Source: Burkholderia sp. WP9 (GTDB taxonomy: Bacteria > Pseudomonadota > Gammaproteobacteria > Burkholderiales > Burkholderiaceae). From it: a stretch of DNA of 64,000 nucleotides. The translations under genes were made by a program, and so were the position numbers. Location of the stretch: positions 2,542,001 to 2,606,000 of the forward strand of contig NZ_FNTG01000002.1 in assembly GCF_900104795.1 (NCBI RefSeq). The letters run 5' to 3'. Shown here one piece after another: positions 25,307 through 34,157 of the stretch; position 1 is the first letter of the stretch; every line of letters starts with the position of its first letter. Below the pieces are notes generated by a model. The model had not been told where the DNA came from and made no database searches. It saw only the letters and a list, made by a program, of their open reading frames with translations.

Positions 25307-26962
25307 ATGGCAGACCGATTCGACTTTGTGGTCGTCGGCGCGGGATCGGCGGGTTGCGTGCTGGCCAACCGGCTTTCCGAAGGCGGCCGCTACTCGGTGT
25401 GTCTACTCGAAGCCGGCCCCGCCGATCGCTTCATGTGGATTCATATCCCTATCGGTTATGGCAAGACGATGTTTCACCCGGTCTACAACTGGGGCTTCTA
25501 TACCGATCCCGATCCGAACATGCACAACCGCCGGCTCTACTGGCCGCGCGGCCGCACGCTGGGCGGCAGCAGTTCCATCAATGGTCTGATCTATGTGCGC
25601 GGGCAGAAGGACGATTACGATCGCTGGGCCAGGCTCGGCAATCGCGGCTGGAGTTGGAAAGACTGCCTGCCGTATTTCAGGCGGCTGGAACACAACGAAT
25701 TGGGCGAAGGCCCGACGCGCGGTGTGGACGGCCCGCTGTGGGCCTCGACGATCAAGCAGCGGCACGAACTGGTCGACGCCTTTATCGCGGCCTCGAATTC
25801 GTTAGGCGTGGCAACCATCGACGACTTCAATACGGGCGATCAGGAAGGCGTCGGCTATTATCAGCTGACTACCCGCCGCGGCTTCAGGTGCTCGACCGCC
25901 GTGGCTTATCTGAAGCCCGCGCGGCAGCGCAAGAACCTGCGTGTGGAAACCGACGCGATGGCGTCGAAGATTCTGTTCGAGGGAACCCGCGCCTGTGGCG
26001 TGCAGTATCGGCAACACGGCGAGTTGCGGGAAGTGCGCGCCAGTCGCGAAGTCATCCTGACCGCGGGGGCGCTCCAATCTCCGCAATTGCTGCAACTGTC
26101 CGGCGTGGGACCGGCCGCGCTGCTGCGCGAGTTCGGCATTCCTGTGGTGGCCAATCGCGCGGGCGTCGGCGAGAACCTGCAGGACCATCTGCAAATCCGC
26201 CTGATCTATGAAGTGACGAAACCGATCACGACCAACGATCTACTGCGGTCGTGGACGGGGCGCGCCAGGATGGGGCTGCAATGGGCGCTGATGCGCGGCG
26301 GTCCGCTCGCGGTCGGCATCAACCAGGGTGGCATGTTCTGCCGGGCATTGCCGGAGGAATCGGCGACACCGGACATTCAGTTCCATTTCTCGACCTTGTC
26401 GGCTGATTCCGCCGGCGGCAATGTTCACGACTTTCCTGGCTGCACTTACTCGATCTGCCAGTTGCGCCCCGAATCGCGCGGCGTGGTGCGCATTCGCAGC
26501 GCGGATCCGCGCGAAGCGCCGTCCATCCAGCCGCACTATCTGGACACCGATCTGGACCGGCGCACGACGATCGCCGGCGTGCGTTTCGCGCGCCGCGTCG
26601 CGGCCGCGGAGCCGATGGCGTCGCTGATGAAACGCGAGGTGCGGCCGGGCGCGCACGCGCAGACCGACGATGAACTGCTGGACTTCTGCCGCGAGTACGG
26701 ACAGACAATTTTCCACCCATCTGGTACAGCAAAGATGGGCGCGGCCGGCGATCCGCTCGCGGTGGTCGACGAGCGCCTGCGCGTGTACGGCACGCAGGGG
26801 CTGCGCGTGGTCGATTGCTCGATCATGCCGACGCTCGTATCGGGCAATACGAATGTGCCGATCGTGATGGTGGCCGAAAAAGCGTCGGACATGATTCTGC
26901 ATGACGCAAGCGGCGTTGATCGTGGTGTGGCGACGACGCCGGCGGCGAAAGTAGCCGCGTAG
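25307..26962 (+). CDS. iseJ: GMC-family FAD oxidoreductase, probable isethionate dehydrogenase
   Basis: A 551-residue GMC oxidoreductase of the choline-dehydrogenase-like group. FAD-binding DFVVVGAGSAGCVLANRLSE lies at the N-terminus, RGRTLGGSSSINGLIYVRG is GMC signature 1, TAGALQSPQLLQLSGVGP is signature 2, and FHPSGTAKMG with VSGNTNVP carries the C-terminal active-site His/Asn. GGAGA precedes the ATG at 25307. IseJ, the isethionate dehydrogenase of Cupriavidus necator, oxidises isethionate to sulfoacetaldehyde and is encoded beside a transporter and a regulator. The same layout here, within a sulfonate island, supports that role. Another alcohol substrate cannot be excluded. Confidence 0.65.
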   Translation: MADRFDFVVVGAGSAGCVLANRLSEGGRYSVCLLEAGPADRFMWIHIPIGYGKTMFHPVYNWGFYTDPDPNMHNRRLYWPRGRTLGGSSSINGLIYVRGQKDDYDRWARLGNRGWSWKDCLPYFRRLEHNELGEGPTRGVDGPLWASTIKQRHELVDAFIAASNSLGVATIDDFNTGDQEGVGYYQLTTRRGFRCSTAVAYLKPARQRKNLRVETDAMASKILFEGTRACGVQYRQHGELREVRASREVILTAGALQSPQLLQLSGVGPAALLREFGIPVVANRAGVGENLQDHLQIRLIYEVTKPITTNDLLRSWTGRARMGLQWALMRGGPLAVGINQGGMFCRALPEESATPDIQFHFSTLSADSAGGNVHDFPGCTYSICQLRPESRGVVRIRSADPREAPSIQPHYLDTDLDRRTTIAGVRFARRVAAAEPMASLMKREVRPGAHAQTDDELLDFCREYGQTIFHPSGTAKMGAAGDPLAVVDERLRVYGTQGLRVVDCSIMPTLVSGNTNVPIVMVAEKASDMILHDASGVDRGVATTPAAKVAA

Positions 26963-27133
26963 CAGGTGCAACACGACGGCGGGCATGGTCCGCCGCAATA
27001 CGCAGCCGCGAGTCGTCCGGTGAATGGGCGCTTTGCGGTCTGCACATAAACCGCCCCGGAGGAGACAACTGGGGTTATCGGCCGGCCGCCTGTCGACACA
27101 GGCGGGACGGCCCTCCATTGAGGAGCTGCTGCT

Positions 27134-28444
27134 ATGGCAATCGATCCCCGTGCTATCCGCCGCGTTGCGTTCGCCAGCGTGATCGGCGCGACCGTCGAAT
27201 GGTATGACTTTTTTCTTTACGGCGTTGTCGCCGGCATTGTTTTCAACAAGCTCTATTTTCCGGCCAACGATCCGCTGGTGTCGACGCTGCTTGCGTATTC
27301 GACGTTTGCGGTGGGATTCGTGACGCGGCCACTCGGCGGCGTGATATTCGGCCATTTCGGCGACCGCATCGGTCGCAAGTCGGCGCTGATCCTGACACTC
27401 ATCATCATGGGAATCTCGACGGCAGGCGTCGCGTTCGTGCCGACCTACGCGCAGATCGGCATCTGGGCGCCGATCCTGCTGTTGTCGCTGCGCGTGCTGC
27501 AAGGCATCGGGCTCGGCGGCGAATGGGGCGGCGCGGTCTTGATGGCGTATGAATATGCCCCTCCGGCACAGCGCGGGTTATATGCGAGTCTGCCGCAGAT
27601 CGGTCTGTCGATCGGGTTATGCCTTGCATCGGGAATGGTGGCGAGCCTCTCGCGTTTGCTGCCCGAAGCGGCGTTCCTGTCGTGGGGCTGGCGGATCGCG
27701 TTCGGCGCGTCGCTCGGTCTGGTTCTGATCGGCCTTTATATTCGCGCCAAGGTGATGGAAACGCCCGAATTCATCGCGCTCAAACGCAATCGGCGCGAAG
27801 CGAAGATTCCGTTCGTCGACATGATGACGCGCTATCGCGGTTCCGTGATGCTCGGCATGGGCGCGCGTTATATCGACGGCGTGTTCTTCAATATCTTCGC
27901 CGTCTTTTCGATCGGCTACCTCACGCAACATGTCTCGATGAGCCGCACCGACGCGTTGCTCGGCGTAATGATCGCGGCCGGCGTGATGTGCTTTTTCATC
28001 CCGCTGTTCGGCAGCATGTCTGACAAGCTCGGCCGTACGCGCGTTTATTTCTGGGGTTCGCTGATTTGCGGCTTATCGGTGTTTCCGGCTTTCTGGCTAA
28101 TCGAAATGCAGCCGGCCAACACGCTGTTGATCTGGGCTGCGATCGTGGTGCCGTTCGGCATCTTCTACGCGATGGTGTACGGTCCGGAGGCGGCATTGTT
28201 TGCCGAACTATTCGACGCCGAAGTGCGCTATACGGGTATCTCGTTCGTGTATCAGTTCTCGGGCATTTTCGCGAGTGGGCTCACCCCGATCATTGCGACG
28301 ATCCTGATGCGACTGAACGGCGGCAAGCCTTGGACAGTGTGCGCGTATGTGCTGTTCTCGGCCTTGATATCAGCGCTTTCGGTGCGTGCGATCGAAAGAA
28401 AGCGGGCGGGCTCCTTCGACGCGGTCGTCCATGCAAGGTCATAA
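27134..28444 (+). CDS. iseU: MHS-family MFS transporter, probable isethionate importer
   Basis: A 436-residue MFS protein of the metabolite:H+ symporter group with 12 helices. ATVEWYDFFLYGVVAG lies in helix 1, GVIFGHFGDRIGRKSALI in the 2-3 loop is the MFS motif, and GIGLGGEWGGAVLM in helix 4 is the MHS hallmark. It starts 171 bp after the GMC oxidoreductase and probably imports its substrate. By order it would be IseU. It ends 12 bp before the convergent sauR. Confidence 0.65.
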   Translation: MAIDPRAIRRVAFASVIGATVEWYDFFLYGVVAGIVFNKLYFPANDPLVSTLLAYSTFAVGFVTRPLGGVIFGHFGDRIGRKSALILTLIIMGISTAGVAFVPTYAQIGIWAPILLLSLRVLQGIGLGGEWGGAVLMAYEYAPPAQRGLYASLPQIGLSIGLCLASGMVASLSRLLPEAAFLSWGWRIAFGASLGLVLIGLYIRAKVMETPEFIALKRNRREAKIPFVDMMTRYRGSVMLGMGARYIDGVFFNIFAVFSIGYLTQHVSMSRTDALLGVMIAAGVMCFFIPLFGSMSDKLGRTRVYFWGSLICGLSVFPAFWLIEMQPANTLLIWAAIVVPFGIFYAMVYGPEAALFAELFDAEVRYTGISFVYQFSGIFASGLTPIIATILMRLNGGKPWTVCAYVLFSALISALSVRAIERKRAGSFDAVVHARS

Positions 28445-28455
28445 CCCGCGCGGCG

Positions 28456-29220
28456 TCATTCCCGAAACGTCTTCGCGGTCTCTTCCGCCGCGTAGCGCAG
28501 ATCGGGCACGAAGGCGAGCAGATCGTCGAGCGTGACTCTTCCCACCGGCGCCTGCACGGCAATTGCCGCGCAGGCGCGATTGCGATCCAGCATCACGGGC
28601 ACGGCAATCGCGATCAGCCCTTGCAGATGTTCCTGATTGTTGATTGCAAGCAGCCGGCGCCGGGTGGTGCTCAGTTCCTTGCGCAACGCGTCGCGATCGG
28701 TAATCGTTCGCTCGGAATAGCCGCGCAGCGGCAGCGTTTCAATGACGCGCTCGCGTCGGTCCTTCGGCAGAAAGCTGAGCAACAGCTTGCCGCTCGCCGA
28801 GCAATGCAGCGGCACATGTGAGCCCGGCTGCAGGTGCATGCGCAGCGGCCACTCGGTTTCGACGCGATCCACGTAGACGACATCGTTGCCGGAGAGCATG
28901 GTCAGATTGCAGGTCTCGCCGATTTTCGCCACCAGTTGTTCGAGCAGCACGTGGCGGGCGGCCGCCGGTCCCGCATGCATCAACACGTTGACGGCGAGCA
29001 TGCGCACGCGCGGCGAACATTCGTAAAGACGGTCGCCCGCGCCACGCGTGACGAGCCACGCATCCATCAGTTGAACGAGGATCCGGTGGACGGTCTGCTT
29101 GGGCAGGCCGAGCGCGTTGACGAGTTCCGTCATCGAAAGCGGGCCGCCCGCTTCGGCAAGCGTTTCGAGAACGCGAAACGCGCGCACTGCGGCTGCATTC
29201 GACTGGTTTGACGTCGACAT
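28456..29220 (-). CDS. sauR: IclR-family regulator of sulfoacetate genes (SauR)
   Basis: A 254-residue IclR-type regulator: helix-turn-helix PLSMTELVNALGLPKQTVHRIL near residue 37, then an effector domain with GETCNLTMLSGNDVVYVDR and CSASGKLLLSFLP. In Cupriavidus necator the sulfoacetate cluster sauRSTU is led by an IclR regulator. Here the gene is divergent from sauSTU, with a perfect palindrome in the gap, which supports the name. It probably represses or activates sauSTU in response to sulfoacetate or sulfoacetyl-CoA. Confidence 0.8.
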   Translation of the reverse strand: MSTSNQSNAAAVRAFRVLETLAEAGGPLSMTELVNALGLPKQTVHRILVQLMDAWLVTRGAGDRLYECSPRVRMLAVNVLMHAGPAAARHVLLEQLVAKIGETCNLTMLSGNDVVYVDRVETEWPLRMHLQPGSHVPLHCSASGKLLLSFLPKDRRERVIETLPLRGYSERTITDRDALRKELSTTRRRLLAINNQEHLQGLIAIAVPVMLDRNRACAAIAVQAPVGRVTLDDLLAFVPDLRYAAEETAKTFRE

Positions 29221-29377
29221 TCCACTTCCTCGTCCGCGTGTTCACAGGGTTGATTTTGCATCGACTTCATTGTTTTTCGGGACTATGGAAAGTACCGAAT
29301 TTTGCGTTTTCCGATGCGGGCAAACGCACTGCAATGGATAGCTCGAAAAACGGGACTTCGCCCAAAGCACCGCTGGC

Positions 29378-29404
29378 TAGATTGATAGCACTGCAATCAA
29401 TCTA
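29378..29404. promoter_or_regulatory. Perfect palindrome before sauS, likely SauR operator
   Basis: TAGATTGAT (29378-29386) and ATCAATCTA (29396-29404) are perfect 9-bp arms around a 9-base centre, ending 20 bp before the sauS ATG. AT-rich symmetric arms in the regulator-enzyme gap suit an IclR operator. Confidence 0.7.
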
Positions 29405-29424
29405 TTCACGCGGAGCGAACCCAT

Positions 29425-30870
29425 ATGAACGTCAGAGCCACAGGAGTCGAAATCGCGGGGCACCATGCGGACGGCGAAGCCGAGCGCATCGTTGCAGCGC
29501 TCGTTGCGAGGGCGCGCGCGGCGCAGCGCGCTTTCGAGAGTGCGGGGCAACAGGTGCTCGACACCGCCGCCGCCGCCGCCGCATGGGCCATCATGGAGCC
29601 GGCGCGCAACCGGCAACTGGCGGAATGCGCCGTACACGATACGGGTCTCGGTAATGCCGACGACAAATTCCGCAAGAACTATCGCAAAACGCTCGGCCTG
29701 TTGCGCGATCTGCACGCACAGAAGACCACCGGCGTGATTGCCGAGGACAAGGAAAACGGTATCGTCGAAATCGCGCGAGCCGTCGGCGTGGTGGCGGCGA
29801 TCACGCCCTCGACCAATCCGGCGGCGACGCCTGCGAACAAGATCATCAACGCGCTCAAATGCGGCAATGCGGTAATCGTCGCGCCGTCGCCCAAAGGTTA
29901 CTCGTCCTGCGCGCTGCTGGTTGGGTTCATTCACGCGCAATTCGCCAAAGCGGGTATCGATGCCGACCTCGTGCAGATGTTGCCCGCGCCGATCAGCAAG
30001 GCGGCGACGGCCGCGCTGATGCGGCAGTGCGATCTGGTCGTGGCCACCGGCTCGCAGGCGAACGTGCGTATGGCGTATGCAAGCGGGACGCCTGCGTTCG
30101 GCGTGGGCGCGGGCAACGTCGCTTCGATCGTGACCGCGTCCGCCGATCTGCATGATGCGGCGCGCAAGATTCTGCGCTCGAAAACGTTCGACAATGCAAC
30201 GAGCTGTTCGTCGGAAAACAGCATCGTGATCGAAGACGCCATCTATGCGCCGATGCTCGCCGAACTCGCCGCGTGCGGCGGCGTGCTCCTCGACGCTGCC
30301 GGGAAGGCCCGTTTGCAAGCGGTGATGTGGGTCAACGGCAAGCTCTCCGAACAATGCACGGCGAAGTCCGCGGAGGTGATTGCGCGCGTAGCGGGCCTCG
30401 ACGAAGTGGCGGCGCGCCACCCCAAATTTCTGATGGTGGACGAAAGCGGCGCGGGCAGCGACTATCCGTTCTCCGGCGAAAAACTCTCACCGGTTCTTGC
30501 GGTGTATCGTGCCGCCGGCTTCGATGCGGCGGCCGAAGTGGTGCGCGGCATCTATACGTATATGGGAGCCGGTCACTCGGTCGGACTGCATTCAAGCGAT
30601 GCGGCGCAAGCGGTCCAGCTCGGGCTCACATTGCCCGTGGCGCGCGTGATCGTGAATCAGGCGCATTGCCTCGCCACGGGCGGCAACTTCGATAACGGCT
30701 TGCCGTTTTCGCTGTCGATGGGCTGCGGCACGTGGGGGCGCAATAACTTCTCCGGCAATCTGGGCTTTCGCCACTATCTGAACACCACGCGGGTCGCCTA
30801 TCCGATCGAAGAGCGCGTGCCGGAAACGGACGAATTGCTCGGTGACTTCTTCGTGAGGTACGGCCGATGA
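29425..30870 (+). CDS. sauS: Sulfoacetaldehyde dehydrogenase (acylating)
   Basis: A 481-residue acylating aldehyde dehydrogenase of the EutE/AdhE-like group, which reduces sulfoacetyl-CoA to sulfoacetaldehyde. GVVAAITPSTNPAATPANKI near residue 120 is the CoA/NAD-binding segment, and the catalytic Cys lies in FDNATSCSSENSIVIED near residue 263. Gly-rich GAGHSVGLHS and CGTWGRNNFSGNLG follow. SauS of Cupriavidus necator has the same length and neighbours. It overlaps sauT by 4 bp (ATGA). Confidence 0.88.
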   Translation: MNVRATGVEIAGHHADGEAERIVAALVARARAAQRAFESAGQQVLDTAAAAAAWAIMEPARNRQLAECAVHDTGLGNADDKFRKNYRKTLGLLRDLHAQKTTGVIAEDKENGIVEIARAVGVVAAITPSTNPAATPANKIINALKCGNAVIVAPSPKGYSSCALLVGFIHAQFAKAGIDADLVQMLPAPISKAATAALMRQCDLVVATGSQANVRMAYASGTPAFGVGAGNVASIVTASADLHDAARKILRSKTFDNATSCSSENSIVIEDAIYAPMLAELAACGGVLLDAAGKARLQAVMWVNGKLSEQCTAKSAEVIARVAGLDEVAARHPKFLMVDESGAGSDYPFSGEKLSPVLAVYRAAGFDAAAEVVRGIYTYMGAGHSVGLHSSDAAQAVQLGLTLPVARVIVNQAHCLATGGNFDNGLPFSLSMGCGTWGRNNFSGNLGFRHYLNTTRVAYPIEERVPETDELLGDFFVRYGR

Positions 30871-32528
30871 ACACGCCCGCCACCATTCGCGCGCTGATCG
30901 ACGAGCGCGCCGCACAGCATCCGGACAAACCATTCCTGCTGGCCGCACTCGACGACGATGAACCAGCGGTCCGCGACCGGCGCGCGACTGTGCTGACCTT
31001 TCGCGAATTGCGCGACGACTGCCGCGTGCTGGAGGCACGCTTCAGTGAAGCCGGGCTGCGGCCGGGCGACGTCATTTCCGTGTTCATGGGCAACGGCATC
31101 CAGACCGCCCGTCTTTTGCTCGCGGCCATGTACAGCGGGCTCGTCGCGAATCCGCTCAATCTGCTGTGCCAGCCATCGCAGGTGCGCTATATCGTCGACC
31201 ACTCCGATACGCGGATGATCTTCACCGGACGCGACACGCACGCGGTAATCAATACGGCCGTCGCCGAGTTGCGCACCGCCGGGCTGACCCGCGAGATCGC
31301 GTTGATCGAGACCGACCCGGTGCAAGCCGAGCCGCCTTCTCTCGCCAGGCGCGAGCCCGCTCTGGCTGAAACGGGCGCGCCTATGGCGGCCAGGTCCGTT
31401 ACAGCCGCGCTGGCACCTGCGTCCGCGACGCGCGATCCACAATGCGCGCCGGACAGCGCGTCGGCGCATGAGCCGGCCGCTGACGACGTCGCGTTGCTGA
31501 TGTACACCTCGGGCACCACGGGCACGCCCAAAGGCGTTCTGCTGACGCATCGCAACCTGGTTGCCAATGCCCGCAATATCAGCGTCGAACACCGCCTGAG
31601 CTCCGACGATCGCGTGCTTGCATCGTTGCCGCTTTATCACATTAACGGACTTGTCGTGACCTTGCTCGCGCCACTGTTCCATGGCGGCTCGGCAGTCATG
31701 ACATCGCGCTTCTCCGCGCGGACGTTCTGGCGCGATGTCGCGCTTCATGCCTGCACATGGATCAACGTGGTGCCGACCATCGTCGCCTATCTGCTCAATG
31801 CCGACGAAGCGTGCACCTACGATCTGTCGGCGCTGAAGTTTTGCCGCAGCGCGTCGGCGGCTTTGCCTGCCGATCATCATCGCGCGTTCGAAGCGCGCTT
31901 CGGGGTCGGCGTGATCGAAACCATGGGTATGACGGAAACCGCCGCACCGGTTTTTAGCAATCCGTATGAAATGGGCCGGCGGCGTATCGGGAGCATCGGT
32001 CTGCCGTCGGGTGGCGAGGCGCGGGTGATCGACCGGGCAGGGCGTGAGTGCGCCGCCAACGAATGCGGCGAACTGGTGTTGCGCGGCGAGCAGGTGATGG
32101 GCGGCTATTACAAGCGGCCCGAAGAAACGGCGGCGGCATTTACCGCGGATGGCTGGCTGCGCACCGGCGACCTCGGTTATCGCGATGCGGACGGTTATTT
32201 CTACATCAACGGCCGTGCCAAGGAACTGATCATCAAGGGCGGCGAGAACATAGCGCCGCGCGAAATCGATGAAGCGTTGTTGCGGCATCCCGATGTGCTG
32301 GATGTCGCGGCGGTCGGCGTGCCCGATCCGGCCTACGGTCAGGAGATCGTCGCCTTCGTGGTGCCGCGTCTGAGCGGCGGACGGGCCGCACCTGATCCGG
32401 CGGACCTGCGCGAACACTGCGTGCGCGAGCTGGGTCGCTACAAGACGCCGAAGGAGTTCCGTTTCGTCGACGAACTGCCGCGCGGCCCTTCGGGCAAGGT
32501 GCAGCGCCTCAAGCTGGTGCCCACTTGA
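30867..32528 (+). CDS. sauT: Sulfoacetate-CoA ligase (AMP-forming)
   Basis: A 553-residue AMP-binding acyl-CoA synthetase that activates sulfoacetate. The P-loop-like motif MYTSGTTGTPKGVLLTH lies near residue 210, GMTETAAP near residue 352, the GYYKRPEETAAAF and RTGDLGYRDADGYFYINGR hinge region follow, and GPSGKVQR at the C-terminus has the catalytic Lys. An Ala/Pro-rich stretch of about 50 residues near 152-202 is inserted before the P-loop and is not typical. It lies in sauS-sauT-sauU, coupled to sauS. Confidence 0.87.
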   Translation: MNTPATIRALIDERAAQHPDKPFLLAALDDDEPAVRDRRATVLTFRELRDDCRVLEARFSEAGLRPGDVISVFMGNGIQTARLLLAAMYSGLVANPLNLLCQPSQVRYIVDHSDTRMIFTGRDTHAVINTAVAELRTAGLTREIALIETDPVQAEPPSLARREPALAETGAPMAARSVTAALAPASATRDPQCAPDSASAHEPAADDVALLMYTSGTTGTPKGVLLTHRNLVANARNISVEHRLSSDDRVLASLPLYHINGLVVTLLAPLFHGGSAVMTSRFSARTFWRDVALHACTWINVVPTIVAYLLNADEACTYDLSALKFCRSASAALPADHHRAFEARFGVGVIETMGMTETAAPVFSNPYEMGRRRIGSIGLPSGGEARVIDRAGRECAANECGELVLRGEQVMGGYYKRPEETAAAFTADGWLRTGDLGYRDADGYFYINGRAKELIIKGGENIAPREIDEALLRHPDVLDVAAVGVPDPAYGQEIVAFVVPRLSGGRAAPDPADLREHCVRELGRYKTPKEFRFVDELPRGPSGKVQRLKLVPT

Positions 32529-32701
32529 CGGCGCGCCGCCGGTCGGCGGCGGCAAGCGCGGGCCGGGTCACGGCACTGGGCGCAACGCGGTAGATCGTAT
32601 GGCCGGCAAGGCCGCGGTCGTTACACATAAAAGAGACAGCCAACCTTTGCATGGGATCAGGGTAAGCGCCCACGCGCCAGCTCTGGTCGACAGGAGACAG
32701 C

Positions 32702-34084
32702 ATGGAAACCCGTATCCGACGTGTCAAGACACGCCATATCATCCTGGCGGTCATGTGCCTGATGTATTTCATCTCGTACATCGATCGCGTGAACATTGCC
32801 GTGGCCGGTCCGTTGATCCGTCACGAGATGGGCCTCACGACCGTTCAGCTCGGCCTGGTGTTCTCGGCCTTCGCCTATCCGTATGCGGCGATGCAAATTG
32901 TTGGCGGTTGGCTCGCCGACAAGTTCGGTCCGAAACTGGTGCTCACGGTGCTTTCGTTGATCTGGGGCGTGGCCACGCTGGCTACGGGCTTCGCGGGCAG
33001 CGTCACGATGCTGGTCCTGATGCGCTTCGCGCTCGGTGTCGGCGAAGGCGGCGCGTTTCCTACCGCGACGCGCGCCTTTACTTACTGGATGCCGGTCGCC
33101 GAGCGTGGCTTCGCGCAGGGCATTACCCACAGCTTCGCGCGTCTGGGCGGCGCGGTCACGCCGCCGCTCGTACTGGCCGTGGTGGCCACGGGCGGCTGGC
33201 GCGACGCGTTCATTCTGCTCGGCATCGCGAGCCTCGCGTGGACCGTACTTTATCTCTTCGTATTCACTAACTCGCCGGAGCAGAACCGGCGCATCACGCC
33301 CGAGGAAACCGCAGAAATCGGCTACCGCGCCGGCGATTGCGACCGCGCGAAGCACGCGGCTACACCGTGGCGCAAACTGGTGCGCCGGATGTGGCTCGTC
33401 ACCTTTGTCGACTTCTGCTATGGCTGGCTGCTGTGGGTCTATCTGACCTGGCTGCCGTCCTATCTGCGCGAGTCGCGCGGATTCGATCTCAAGCAACTGG
33501 CGCTTTTCACCGCGCTGCCGCTGCTCGCGGGGGTGGTCGGCGACACGCTCGGCGGCGTGGTGTCGGACAAGCTCTACAAGATGACCGGCCGTTTGCGCTT
33601 CGCTCGCTGTGCGGTGCTGGTGGTGGGCATGGGCGGCTCGCTGGTGTTTCTGCTGCCGATGGTCTCCGCCACTGATCCGCTCACGGCCGTGTGGTTCCTG
33701 TCGGCTTCGTTCTTCTTCCTTGAAATCACCAACCCCGTGCTGTGGACTTTGCCGCTCGACATTGCCGGCAAGTATGCGGGCACGGCCGGCGGCATGATGA
33801 ACACGGGCTTCGGCGTGGCAGGGATGGTGTCGCCCGTGGTATTCGGCTATCTGATCGAGAAGACCGGCAGCTACAACGTGCCGTTCAATATCTCTGCCGG
33901 CCTGCTAGCGGTCGGTATCGTGGCGGCGCTATTCATCGACACCGGCAAGACCGTCGAGGCCGACGAGGAGCGCGAGCGCGCCGCCGGCGGAGAACTCGGC
34001 GGCATGGCGTCGTTCCTGCCGGCGGGGGCGGCGGTGCGGCTGGAGCGCCATCACTTGCGCCGGCCGTTGCGGTGGCGCAAGTGA
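32702..34084 (+). CDS. sauU: MFS transporter, probable sulfoacetate importer
   Basis: A 460-residue MFS transporter of the anion:cation symporter (glucarate/phthalate-like) group with 12 helices. YFISYIDRVNIAVAGPLI is the family's first-helix pattern, and GGWLADKFGPKLVL the 2-3 loop motif. SauU of Cupriavidus belongs to this group and is thought to import sulfoacetate. It follows sauT after 173 bp, with GACAGGAGACAGC before the ATG, so it could have its own promoter. The C-terminal tail after helix 12 is long and Arg/Leu-rich. Confidence 0.82.
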   Translation: METRIRRVKTRHIILAVMCLMYFISYIDRVNIAVAGPLIRHEMGLTTVQLGLVFSAFAYPYAAMQIVGGWLADKFGPKLVLTVLSLIWGVATLATGFAGSVTMLVLMRFALGVGEGGAFPTATRAFTYWMPVAERGFAQGITHSFARLGGAVTPPLVLAVVATGGWRDAFILLGIASLAWTVLYLFVFTNSPEQNRRITPEETAEIGYRAGDCDRAKHAATPWRKLVRRMWLVTFVDFCYGWLLWVYLTWLPSYLRESRGFDLKQLALFTALPLLAGVVGDTLGGVVSDKLYKMTGRLRFARCAVLVVGMGGSLVFLLPMVSATDPLTAVWFLSASFFFLEITNPVLWTLPLDIAGKYAGTAGGMMNTGFGVAGMVSPVVFGYLIEKTGSYNVPFNISAGLLAVGIVAALFIDTGKTVEADEERERAAGGELGGMASFLPAGAAVRLERHHLRRPLRWRK

Positions 34085-34091
34085 AGCAAGA

Positions 34092-34130
34092 AACTGAAGC
34101 AGGCAACTGAAGCAGGCAACCGAAGCAAGG
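34092..34130. repeat. 13-bp tandem repeat downstream of sauU
   Basis: AACTGAAGCAGGC occurs twice exactly (34092-34104 and 34105-34117), with a third, diverged copy at 34118-34130. It lies in the 73-bp gap between the convergent sauU and the dehydrogenase gene. No hairpin-type terminator was seen there. Confidence 0.8.
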
Positions 34131-34157
34131 CGGCGGCTAGAGGCGCGCCGGACAGGT

